Part shown: piece by piece, positions 54,701 through 64,000 of the stretch | Position numbering within the stretch: the stretch's first letter is position 1 | How the letters are laid out: each line of letters opens with the position of its first letter | NCBI GenBank assembly: GCA_021740915.1 | Contig: JAIOYW010000012.1 | Location: 62,001 to 126,000, forward strand | From: Ignavibacteriales bacterium | GTDB lineage: Bacteria; Bacteroidota; Ignavibacteria; Ignavibacteriales; Melioribacteraceae | Length of the DNA: 64,000 nt | Direction of reading: 5' to 3' | Notes under the pieces: model-generated | What the model was told of the DNA's origin: nothing | Databases searched by the model: none | Seen by the model: only the letters and a program-made list of their open reading frames with translations | Program-made: the position numbers and the translations under genes

Positions 54701-55900
54701 TCAGGCAATAATTTTTTGCGGCATTTCAATTTTTGCAAATGCCTGTTCAATATCCTCGATCATATCTTCGACATTCTCGATACCAACTGAAACCCGCACC
54801 AATCCTTCTGAAATACCTGCTTCCATCCGGGCTTCAGGTCCCATGCTGAAATGCGTCATGCTCGCAGGATGCTGTATAAGGCTTTCAACACCGCCTAAAC
54901 TTACTGCAAGCTGAAAAAAGTGTACGTTATTCATCACTGTTTCACCTGCTTTAAATCCACCCCTTAATTCAAAAGCTATCATTCCGCCATCGTTTCTGTG
55001 TTGTTTCTTCCCGGTTTCATATTGAGGATGACTTTTTAGTCCAGGATATCGCACCCATTTCACGTACGGGCTGCTCTCAAGATATTCTGCCAGAATTTTT
55101 GCGTTTTGTGAGTGTTTTTCCATCCTTAGTGCAAGAGTTTTGATGCCTCTGTGGACCAGAAAAGAATTGAAAGGATCTATGACCCCGCCGGTCTGGTTAA
55201 GCACTTTTCGCATATCCTGATAAGTTTTCTCATCTTTTACCACAATAATACCGGCAACAACGTCAGCATGCCCGTTAAGGAATTTTGTCATACTGTGCAG
55301 AACAATATCAACACCAAAATTAAGCGGCTGTTGCAGTGCAGGACTCATAAATGTATTGTCCACAACCAGTTTCGCACCGATTCTATCCTTGATGACAGAT
55401 ATTGCTTCAAGATCTGAAATGTCCAACGTGGGATTTGCGGGGGATTCAATATAAATGACCCGGGTCGTATCGGTTATATGCTTTTCGATCTCTGAAAGAT
55501 CAGTTGTATCAATAAAATCTGTTCTGATATCAAATTTGGAAAAGACAGTCCGTAAAAGTGTAACCGTAGGGCCATACACCGCTTTGGAACAGATAACGTG
55601 GTCACCCGCCTTAAGAAGTGAAGTAAAAACTGTATGGATAGCGGCCATCCCGCTTGCACAACCCAGCGCTTTGTGTCCGCCTTCAAGTGCTGCAACCGCA
55701 TTTTCCATCGCTTCAATTGTCGGGTTCGACATCCTTGTATAAATATGCCCCTTCTGTTCACCCTTAAAAAGTGAGGCGCCATGTTCTGTGGACTCAAATT
55801 TGAAGGTAGATGTCTGGTATATGGGAGGAACGACAGGGCCAAATTCGTAATTATCAATACCTGAATGCACACAAATTGAATCCAAATGTTTGCTTTTCAT
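54701..55900 (-). CDS. PLP-dependent trans-sulfuration enzyme (cystathionine gamma-synthase/lyase type)
   Basis: 399 residues, Cys/Met-metabolism PLP family. PLP lysine Lys206 is in LHSMTKFLNGHADVVAG; YTRMSNPT (residues 54-61) binds the phosphate. The methionine gamma-lyase cysteine at the YGCT position is Pro here (VYGPT), which favours cystathionine gamma-synthase/lyase over methionine lyase. O-acylhomoserine sulfhydrylase remains possible. It follows gyrA by 42 bases; no riboswitch fits in that gap. Confidence 0.9.
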   Translation of the reverse strand: MKSKHLDSICVHSGIDNYEFGPVVPPIYQTSTFKFESTEHGASLFKGEQKGHIYTRMSNPTIEAMENAVAALEGGHKALGCASGMAAIHTVFTSLLKAGDHVICSKAVYGPTVTLLRTVFSKFDIRTDFIDTTDLSEIEKHITDTTRVIYIESPANPTLDISDLEAISVIKDRIGAKLVVDNTFMSPALQQPLNFGVDIVLHSMTKFLNGHADVVAGIIVVKDEKTYQDMRKVLNQTGGVIDPFNSFLVHRGIKTLALRMEKHSQNAKILAEYLESSPYVKWVRYPGLKSHPQYETGKKQHRNDGGMIAFELRGGFKAGETVMNNVHFFQLAVSLGGVESLIQHPASMTHFSMGPEARMEAGISEGLVRVSVGIENVEDMIEDIEQAFAKIEMPQKIIA

Positions 55901-55942
55901 TTTTAATTCCTAATATTCATAAAATAAATTAACAATTTTTTC

Positions 55943-58441
55943 TTAATCTAATAATTCAGTCTGCTCATCAAGATCATCTAATCCTTCAGAACCGTTTTCC
56001 GGTAAATCTGCTTCGTCCTCATCCGGAACAACTTTTGCAATATCAGCAATAGAGTCACCCTGTTTCAGACGAATAACTCTGACACCCTGAGTATTTCTAC
56101 CCATAACCCGGATATCTTTGAGTCCCTGTCTGATTACCATCCCCTGAATTGTCATAATTACAAGTTCATCGTTATCATTTGCTTCCATAATCGCAATAAG
56201 ATTACCGGTTTTGTCGCCTGTCTTGATTGTAAGTATTCCTTTGCCGCCTCTGCGAGTGAGTCTATAATCAGCAATATCGCTTCGTTTTCCGAATCCTTTA
56301 TCGGTAACTGCAAGCAATGTAGTGGAGCGTTTAATTACTATCGCACCGATGACTATATCCCCTTTTCGGAGACTGATTCCTCTAACTCCTGTAGCGGTGC
56401 GACCCATATCTCTTACATCTTCTTCCTTAAATCTGATCGCCAGTCCATTTCTTGTGCCGATAATGATATCATTCACACCATCTGTCATCATAACTGAAAC
56501 CAGACGATCGCCCTCAACAAGATTAAGAGCATAAATTCCACCGCGTCTGATATTGGAATAGGCTGAAAGCACTGTTTTTTTGATGGTGCCATTTTCAGTT
56601 ATCATGACCAGATATTTGTCATCAAGGAATTCCTTGACTGAAATAAGCGCAGTGATCTTTTCATCTTTCTCTTTCTCAATCAGGTTCAATATTGAGCGTC
56701 CGCGTGAAGTCCTGCCGGAATCGGGAATTTCATGTACCTTAAGCCAGTAACAGCGCCCCTGATCAGTAAATATCATTATATAATTATGAGTTGAAGCAAT
56801 GAACATATGCTCAATAAAATCCTCATCCTTAGTACCGGCACCGGTAATACCCTTGCCGCCTCTGCCTTGCCGTCTGTAGCCGCTAACCGGGAATCGTTTA
56901 ATAAATCCCTTATGGCTGATGGTGACAACAACATCCTCTTCAGCAATAATATCCTCAAGAGAAAACTCCTGTGAATCATAAATGATTTCGGTTCTGCGTT
57001 TATCGGCATATTTTTCTTTAACAACAAGTAATTCTTCTTTTATGATATTTTTTCTCAAATCTTCATTTGCAAGAATATTTCTGAGTCTCTCAATATCCTG
57101 AATTACTTGTCTGTATTCCTCTTCAATCTTTTTCCTTTCAAGACCAGTAAGCCTCTGCAGTCTCATATCAAGAATTGCTTTTGCCTGTATCTCTGAAAGT
57201 CCGAAGCGGCTGACAAGGTTCATTTTAGCTGTCTCAACATCTTCGGATTTTTTTATTGTTTCGATAACCTCATCAATATTATCGAGAGCAATAATATAGC
57301 CCTCAAGCAAATGGGCGCGTTTTTCAGCAGCTTCAAGATCAAAACGGGTTCTTTTTATGAGAACAACCATTCTGTGGTCGAGATAATGTCCCATCACTTC
57401 TGCGAGTGACAACACCTGCGGAGCGCCATCAACAAGCGCCAGCATTATTACACCAAAAGTAACCTGCATCTGTGAATGCTTGAATAACTGGTTCAAAACA
57501 ACAGCAGGCTGTGCGTCTTTCTTAAGTTCAATAACAATCCTCAAACCATCACGATCTGATTCATCTCTGATATTTGAAATATCGGAAATTTTACCCTCTC
57601 TGACCAGATCAGCAATCTTTTCTATAAGATTAGCCTTATTGACCTGATAAGGGATTTCGGTAACAATAATATTTTCGCGATCATTTTTAAGAGTTTCAAC
57701 ATTGGCTTTTGCCCTTACAAGCAATCTTCCGCGTCCTGTGAGAAACGCCTCTCTGACTCCGTTGTATCCATAAATAATGCCTCCTGTAGGAAAATCCGGA
57801 GCCTTGACAAAACGCATAAGCTGTTCTGAAGTAAGCTGTGGATTTTCAATCAGCGCTGCGAGTCCGTCAATAACTTCGCCAAGATTATGAGGCGGAATAT
57901 TCGTTGCCATACCAACCGCAATACCACTGGAGCCATTGATAAGAAGGTTGGGAAGATAAGCCGGAAGTACTGTCGGTTCCTGAAGTGATTCGTCGAAGTT
58001 GGCTGTAAAATCAACTGTGTTTTTGTCCAGATCACGAAGCATCTCATCGGCAATTCTCGCAAGTCTTGCTTCGGTGTAACGCATTGCCGCTGCGCTGTCA
58101 CCGTCAACTGAGCCAAAGTTGCCCTGCCCGTCAACAAGCGGATAACGAAGAGAGAAATCCTGAGCCATCCTGACCATTGAGTCATAAACGGCTGTATCTC
58201 CATGAGGATGATATTTACCAAGAACCTCACCTACGATTCTTGCCGATTTTTTATATTGTCTGTTGTGTGCCAGTCCAAGTTCAGTCATGCCGAATAGGAC
58301 TCTACGGTGTACCGGTTTAAGACCGTCTCTCACATCAGGCAATGCTCTTGCAACAATTACGGACATTGCATAATCTATGTAAGAAGATTTCATTTCTTCT
58401 TCTAAGGTTACCGGAACTATTTTTTCAAAAATGGTTGTCAT
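55943..58441 (-). CDS. gyrA: DNA gyrase subunit A
   Basis: 832 residues. Breaks and rejoins DNA through catalytic Tyr122 in AMRYTEARL. The quinolone region [15 protein letters not shown] has Thr at position 83 and Asp at 87, in E. coli numbering. Six beta-pinwheel repeats form the C-terminal domain, with the GyrA-box (QGRGGKG) at [13 protein letters not shown]. An acidic tail ends the protein. It starts 20 bases after gyrB. Confidence 0.98.
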   Translation of the reverse strand: MTTIFEKIVPVTLEEEMKSSYIDYAMSVIVARALPDVRDGLKPVHRRVLFGMTELGLAHNRQYKKSARIVGEVLGKYHPHGDTAVYDSMVRMAQDFSLRYPLVDGQGNFGSVDGDSAAAMRYTEARLARIADEMLRDLDKNTVDFTANFDESLQEPTVLPAYLPNLLINGSSGIAVGMATNIPPHNLGEVIDGLAALIENPQLTSEQLMRFVKAPDFPTGGIIYGYNGVREAFLTGRGRLLVRAKANVETLKNDRENIIVTEIPYQVNKANLIEKIADLVREGKISDISNIRDESDRDGLRIVIELKKDAQPAVVLNQLFKHSQMQVTFGVIMLALVDGAPQVLSLAEVMGHYLDHRMVVLIKRTRFDLEAAEKRAHLLEGYIIALDNIDEVIETIKKSEDVETAKMNLVSRFGLSEIQAKAILDMRLQRLTGLERKKIEEEYRQVIQDIERLRNILANEDLRKNIIKEELLVVKEKYADKRRTEIIYDSQEFSLEDIIAEEDVVVTISHKGFIKRFPVSGYRRQGRGGKGITGAGTKDEDFIEHMFIASTHNYIMIFTDQGRCYWLKVHEIPDSGRTSRGRSILNLIEKEKDEKITALISVKEFLDDKYLVMITENGTIKKTVLSAYSNIRRGGIYALNLVEGDRLVSVMMTDGVNDIIIGTRNGLAIRFKEEDVRDMGRTATGVRGISLRKGDIVIGAIVIKRSTTLLAVTDKGFGKRSDIADYRLTRRGGKGILTIKTGDKTGNLIAIMEANDNDELVIMTIQGMVIRQGLKDIRVMGRNTQGVRVIRLKQGDSIADIAKVVPDEDEADLPENGSEGLDDLDEQTELLD

Positions 58442-58461
58442 ATTTCAATAAATTTTTCTGA

Positions 58462-60441
<1,980 letters not shown>

Positions 60442-60732
60442 TTACCTTCCGGTAAATTTAATTGATTTAACTAAATCACATTTAAAGAAAACATTTATTT
60501 TATTTATTAATACCGCCTGTCTAAATTTTAATTCACTTCTCCAAATTGAATTGTCAACTTTTAGATACAGTACTGATTTGACAAATTTTGTCGGTTCAGC
60601 TATCGATTTTAATTCAGGTATTATTTCATGAAATTTTGCAATAACCTCATACTCCCGAGCAACTTTTCTCACCCCGGAAAAGTTTTCATCAGCGCTGATT
60701 ATTTCTCCCAGACTTCTTGAATCATGCGGCAT
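60442..60732 (-). CDS. DUF721/DciA-like protein
   Basis: 96 residues, a short DciA/DUF721 domain: RSLGEIISADENFSGVRKVAREYEVIAKFHEI, then VLYLKVDNSIWRSELKFRQAVLINKIN. DciA helps load the replicative helicase in bacteria lacking DnaC/DnaI. It lies between recF and gyrB, as in related genomes, and overlaps recF by 11 bases. Confidence 0.85.
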   Translation of the reverse strand: MPHDSRSLGEIISADENFSGVRKVAREYEVIAKFHEIIPELKSIAEPTKFVKSVLYLKVDNSIWRSELKFRQAVLINKINVFFKCDLVKSIKFTGR

Positions 60733-61837
60733 AATTTACACTTCCGTTATCAACATTGATAATCAGATCCGCATGATTATGCACCAGATGACTGAAATTG
60801 GGAAAATCAGTGAGAGTAATAAATCCCTGCCCTATTTCCTGCATAAAACCACTAATTCTTTGGGCGCGGTAAGCATCCAGATCGCCGAATATATCATCCA
60901 TCAAAAAGACAGGAGATTTTCCGATTTTATCTTTGAGATAAAAGAATTCCGCAAACCGAAGTGCTATCTGAAAAGATTTGTGCTGACCTTGTGAGCCAAA
61001 CTTTCTCAAGTCCCTGTCGTTAATAAAAAACACTGCATCATCCCTGTGGGGGCCCACCAAATTAGCAGCCCTCCTCAGCTCATCAGTCCGTGATTCTTTG
61101 ATTGCTGAAGTGAACCTTTCAAAAATCTTATCCGGATCAGTCTCTCCGAGAAAATCATACCGTATCGAAGGTAATTCAGAATTCTCAATAATCCTTCCAT
61201 ATGCCGGAGTGAAATAAGAAATAAATTCTTTGAAAAAACTAATTCTGTGTTTAATAATTTCCGTTCCTGCCAGGACAAGATTTTCAGTCCAGGCATCCAG
61301 TTCTCTATAGAGGGAAGATGATCTCTCTTCCAGTAGTCTTTGCAGCAGCGCACTACGCTGCTTAAGAATTTTATTATACTCCAGAAGAAATCCGAGATAT
61401 GTAAAATTTGATTGAGAAATGACCGAATCAACGAATCTTCTTCTCTCAGACGGGGAACCATAAGTAATTGATGAATCTGATTGTGTGAGCTTAACAAACG
61501 GGAACTTGCCAATCAATGCAGAGGCTCTGTATATCTGTTTGTCATCAACATAAATTTCTTTTCGGGCGGTATCATTTGAAAAAAAAACCCGAACTTCGTT
61601 CTTTACCACGTCCCGGAATACTCCGGAAATATTAAAAATATCTTCACTGAAATTAACTGCTTCTGAATCAGCCGAACCATTAAGACTTTTTGATGTACAC
61701 AAATAATAAATGGCTTCAAGTATGGTGGTTTTTCCCTGCCCGTTGCCACCTATTATATAATTAAGTTTTTCCGAAAATTTAATCTTAGTGTTTCTATGAA
61801 GTCGAAAATTTAACAGTTCAACAGTTTCAAGCACCAT
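60722..61837 (-). CDS. recF: RecF, recombination mediator
   Basis: 371 residues of the SMC-like ABC ATPase family. Walker A GGNGQGKT is at 30-37; the signature region KFGSQGQHKSFQIALRFAE and Walker B VFLMDDIFGDLDAYR follow. Helps load RecA at single-strand gaps. It starts 2 bases after dnaN and overlaps the DciA-like gene. Confidence 0.96.
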   Translation of the reverse strand: MVLETVELLNFRLHRNTKIKFSEKLNYIIGGNGQGKTTILEAIYYLCTSKSLNGSADSEAVNFSEDIFNISGVFRDVVKNEVRVFFSNDTARKEIYVDDKQIYRASALIGKFPFVKLTQSDSSITYGSPSERRRFVDSVISQSNFTYLGFLLEYNKILKQRSALLQRLLEERSSSLYRELDAWTENLVLAGTEIIKHRISFFKEFISYFTPAYGRIIENSELPSIRYDFLGETDPDKIFERFTSAIKESRTDELRRAANLVGPHRDDAVFFINDRDLRKFGSQGQHKSFQIALRFAEFFYLKDKIGKSPVFLMDDIFGDLDAYRAQRISGFMQEIGQGFITLTDFPNFSHLVHNHADLIINVDNGSVNYAA

Positions 61838-61839
61838 TA

Positions 61840-62964
61840 TTAATTGTTTAGCCTGATCGGCATCAGAAGCAACATAAGTTCCTGATTTTCCTTCCGATCA
61901 ACCGGCTCTATTATCACAGCCTTATTAGGAGTATTTATCTTAAATAAAAGTTCGTTATACTCAACTGAATGAATAAGCAAATCATTAAGCAGTGTAGCAT
62001 TAAAGCCAATTTCCATTGGATCGTTTGAGTAAGAACATGGGAGCATCTCTTTAGCTGAATTTCCAATATCCATATCCTCTGCTGTTACCTGCATTGAATC
62101 ACTCTCAAGGAAAAGTTTGATCTTCCGGAGATTGCCGGAAGTAAACGGAAGCAGCCTTTTGACAGTATTTAGTAATTCCCGTGTATTAAGCTGAAGACTC
62201 ATCTCATTCGAAAGTGGGATAACTCCAGCATAATCAGGATACTTTTGCGTTATCAGACGACCAATAAGTTCTATGCCAGGCAAAACGAACGACACAAAAG
62301 ATCCGGAAAAACTGATTTTAACCTCATGGTCCTCGAGGACTTTTGTCAGGATAATGAGAGCTTTTTCAGGAACAACATACTGAGCGGCATCTTCAAATGC
62401 GAGATCACGTTTAAGATAATTAACCAAGCGGTGACCATCAGTTGCGACAAAACGCATTCCGTCCTGTGAAAAATCAAAAAGCACCCCGCGGAGCGCTGCT
62501 CTGACTTCTTCTTTGCTAATTATATAAACTGTTTTTTCAAGGATATTTTTTAGTTCCGTTCCCTTTATGGCTATAGAGAAAGGATTGTTTTCCTCTTTTG
62601 GAAAATCCGGAATCTGCGGATATTGAGCATGGTCAAGACCTGCAACTGAATATTCTCCATTCCTGGTTTTAATCTGAAGTTTAAACCCATCTGAAATTGT
62701 AATGTCGAGAGCTGTATCCTGCAAGTTTTTTATCACGTCATAGAGTAGTTTTGCCGGAGTAAGTATGCTGATATCAGAGTCGGCCTCCACCTGCAGAGAA
62801 GCCCTGAGGACTATTTCGAGATCAGAACCGCTGATAGTCATCAGACTATCTTTTATTTCGATGGCGAGGTTCTCAAGAACAGACATAGGAGTTCTCGTGG
62901 GTACTGCCGGAATGACTTTTGAAAGAACTTTTTCGAATTCAGTACTATTGACTTTAAACTTCAT
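61840..62964 (-). CDS. dnaN: DNA polymerase III beta subunit (sliding clamp)
   Basis: 374 residues with three similar clamp domains and the typical N-terminus MKFKVNSTEFEKVLSKVIPA and C-terminus LLLMPIRLNN. It leads the dnaN-recF-dciA-gyrB-gyrA unit. No dnaA precedes it; a divergent DUF1579 gene lies 380 bases away instead. Confidence 0.98.
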   Translation of the reverse strand: MKFKVNSTEFEKVLSKVIPAVPTRTPMSVLENLAIEIKDSLMTISGSDLEIVLRASLQVEADSDISILTPAKLLYDVIKNLQDTALDITISDGFKLQIKTRNGEYSVAGLDHAQYPQIPDFPKEENNPFSIAIKGTELKNILEKTVYIISKEEVRAALRGVLFDFSQDGMRFVATDGHRLVNYLKRDLAFEDAAQYVVPEKALIILTKVLEDHEVKISFSGSFVSFVLPGIELIGRLITQKYPDYAGVIPLSNEMSLQLNTRELLNTVKRLLPFTSGNLRKIKLFLESDSMQVTAEDMDIGNSAKEMLPCSYSNDPMEIGFNATLLNDLLIHSVEYNELLFKINTPNKAVIIEPVDRKENQELMLLLMPIRLNN

Positions 62965-63344
62965 TTTTTACCTCATATCAAACATATAAATATACCAAAA
63001 AAGCCCATATTTTTCAATATTTTAGTTGTGATACCGATGTTCAGGCTGGAAGGTTCTTTGACCGGTTGAACGAAGTTTGATTAACGGCACGTTCACACCC
63101 CGAGATTATCCGTCATAATTTAATGATTAGTTCAGAATCTGATTTTTTTTAAGATCTTTTCTATGTGACATTTTTACAGAGGAATCGTCACTGCGTCAAT
63201 TAATACCTTCGGCTATCGAATTCCCGGACAAAATAAATCGGACTTCTTATCCTCTGTATTGACCTGTGTTCATTTTTGTCTTATTTTTAATTTCGATCAT
63301 TTTAAGTTCGTACATTTCAAAAAAAATAAATAACAGGAGAGTAT
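62965..63344. other. Gene-free gap between dnaN and the DUF1579 gene
   Basis: 380 bases with no convincing gene. It should contain divergent promoters. I looked for TTATCCACA-type DnaA boxes and found only loose matches (TTATCCGTC, TTATCCTCT), so it is not a clear oriC. A TTGACC-N17-TATTTT promoter points to the right-hand gene. Confidence 0.55.
63259..63287 (+). promoter_or_regulatory. Probable sigma-70-type promoter of the DUF1579 gene
   Basis: TTGACC at 63259-63264, 17-base spacer, TATTTT at 63282-63287. The inferred leader is about 50 bases and ends in AGGAG before the ATG. Confidence 0.45.
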
Positions 63345-63917
63345 ATGAAAAAAATTCAAACCGTTTTGTTTGTCCTTCTTTTCGGATCGCTCAGCATCTC
63401 TGCTCAGGAAGGAGGAATGGAGGAGCAAATGAAAGTCTGGATGGATTATCTGACCCCGGGAAAAGTCCATGAAAAAATGCAGAAAATGACGGGTGAATGG
63501 AAAACTACCACTAAATTTTGGATGGCTCCGGATACCGAGCCGATGGTCTCTGAAGGAACCGCTAAATGTGAGATGATCCTCGGAGGCAGATACAGCCTCA
63601 CAAAACATTTTGGCACATCTTTCGGAATGCCAATGGAAGGCTGGAGTATTGAAGGTTATGATAAAGCATCAGAAGAGTTTACAAGTATATGGATCGATAA
63701 TCTGGGCACCGGTACCGCTATTTTTAAGGGCAAACTGAGCGATGATGGAAAAACGATTAATTATACAGGACAGATGGTTGATCCAATGACTAAACAATAC
63801 AATGAGTACACAGAAAAAATTACTTTTGGTGACGACAAAAACGTGCTTATGGAAATGTATTTAGTGGTTGAAGGAAGTCCTCGGGTTAAGATGATGGAAA
63901 TATCAATGAAAAGGTGA
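63345..63917 (+). CDS. Exported DUF1579 protein
   Basis: 190 residues with a signal peptide (MKKIQTVLFVLLFGSLSISAQ). The mature part is DUF1579: MTGEWKTTTKFWMAPDTEPMVSEGTAKCEMILGGRYSLTKHFG, then EGYDKASEEFTSIWIDNLGTG. The fold is a lipocalin-like barrel and the ligand is unknown. AGGAG lies 6 bases before the ATG. A terminator follows the stop. Confidence 0.9.
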   Translation: MKKIQTVLFVLLFGSLSISAQEGGMEEQMKVWMDYLTPGKVHEKMQKMTGEWKTTTKFWMAPDTEPMVSEGTAKCEMILGGRYSLTKHFGTSFGMPMEGWSIEGYDKASEEFTSIWIDNLGTGTAIFKGKLSDDGKTINYTGQMVDPMTKQYNEYTEKITFGDDKNVLMEMYLVVEGSPRVKMMEISMKR

Positions 63918-63938
63918 TATACTCAAAAATTTATTATT

Positions 63939-63978
63939 GGGCAGGTGAATATTGAGCCTGCCCGTAATATTTTATTTT
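63939..63978 (+). terminator. Intrinsic terminator of the DUF1579 gene
   Basis: 7-bp stem GGGCAGG (63939-63945) / CCTGCCC (63957-63963), 11-base loop, then a T-rich tail (TATTTTATTTT). Confidence 0.72.
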
Positions 63979-64000
63979 GGTATTGTTGGAAAATCAGATT

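Noticed and set aside
55901-55942. Possible SAM or cobalamin riboswitch before the trans-sulfuration gene
   Set aside because: The gap to gyrA is only 42 bases, too short for any known riboswitch, and no conserved helix is seen.
63040-63090. AACGGCACGTTCACACC as a second sigma-54 promoter for the DUF1579 gene
   Set aside because: The -24-like GGCACG is present, but no TTGC follows at the required spacing.
62965-63344. oriC in the dnaN upstream gap
   Set aside because: No cluster of DnaA boxes. TTATCCGTC and TTATCCTCT are too far from consensus, and the spacing is not regular.
63266-63472. 68-codon plus-strand frame overlapping the DUF1579 start
   Set aside because: A shadow of the DUF1579 gene in another frame, without its own ribosome site.

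Overview
The window is a compact, AT-rich bacterial chromosome segment of about 60 genes with short intergenic gaps. There are no tRNA, rRNA, CRISPR, IS or phage signals. Gene content points to the Bacteroidota/Chlorobiota/Ignavibacteriota (FCB) group, most likely an Ignavibacteriota-type organism. The pointers are a PorV/PorQ-family outer-membrane protein, a DUF2723 O-mannosyltransferase-like protein, a LytTR regulator with an orphan Hpt protein, a C5-type heme operon, periplasmic multiheme c-type cytochromes, DXP-pathway isoprenoid genes and the dnaN-recF-DUF721-gyrB-gyrA block. The taxonomic call is inference, because no marker tree could be run.

Layout. 1-5.1 kb: a leftward heme operon, ccsA/hemX-like - hemA - hemC - hemD - hemE - hemN (hemN cut by the window edge). 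5.3-8.6 kb: a leftward pair of periplasmic lipoproteins, an 11-heme-motif cytochrome followed by a tandem rhodanese protein. It is preceded by a near-consensus sigma-54 promoter and a cluster of TGAAACA-N3-TGTTTCA palindromes. 8.5-12.5 kb: RNA modification (SPOUT methyltransferase, RlmN, threonylcarbamoyl-AMP synthase) and an acyl-CoA dehydrogenase. 12.6-20.3 kb: rightward genes for a Trm112-like protein, FAD-linked oxidase, TPR protein, ClpX, a secreted protein of unknown function, a GT9 glycosyltransferase and a DUF1801 protein. 20.3-22.6 kb: leftward aldehyde dehydrogenase and a SAM methyltransferase. 22.7-27.5 kb: rightward small membrane protein, PIN-PhoH ATPase, lone GroES, metallopeptidase, and the SCO1/PCuAC copper-delivery pair. 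27.5-35.8 kb: leftward rseP, dxr, CopD-like membrane protein, Cys-rich protein, P-type cation ATPase, lipoprotein and PorV-like protein. 35.9-45.7 kb: Hpt/LytTR signalling pair, outer-membrane barrel, YciI, SpoIID-like protein, asparaginase, AMP nucleosidase operon, ornithine aminotransferase, YjbQ and a second GT9. 45.9-55.9 kb: DUF2723 protein, glycosyltransferases, thioesterase, PAS histidine kinase, M1 peptidase and a trans-sulfuration enzyme. 55.9-63 kb: gyrA, gyrB, DUF721, recF, dnaN, all leftward. 63.3-63.9 kb: a DUF1579 secreted protein, divergent from dnaN.

How the parts fit. Heme synthesis, cytochrome c assembly, the multiheme cytochrome and the copper chaperones for heme-copper oxidase all serve respiration. 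The most unusual part is the cytochrome-rhodanese transcription unit. It has the classic architecture of an enhancer-dependent sigma-54 promoter: -24/-12 element about 31 bases before the start of translation, with four upstream palindromic sites centred roughly 77 to 185 bases before the inferred transcription start. I read it as a regulated electron-transfer module, possibly acting on a sulfur compound. The substrate is unknown. A weaker sigma-54-like element lies in front of the heme operon. The replication block lacks dnaA next to dnaN, and no DnaA-box cluster is visible in the dnaN upstream gap.
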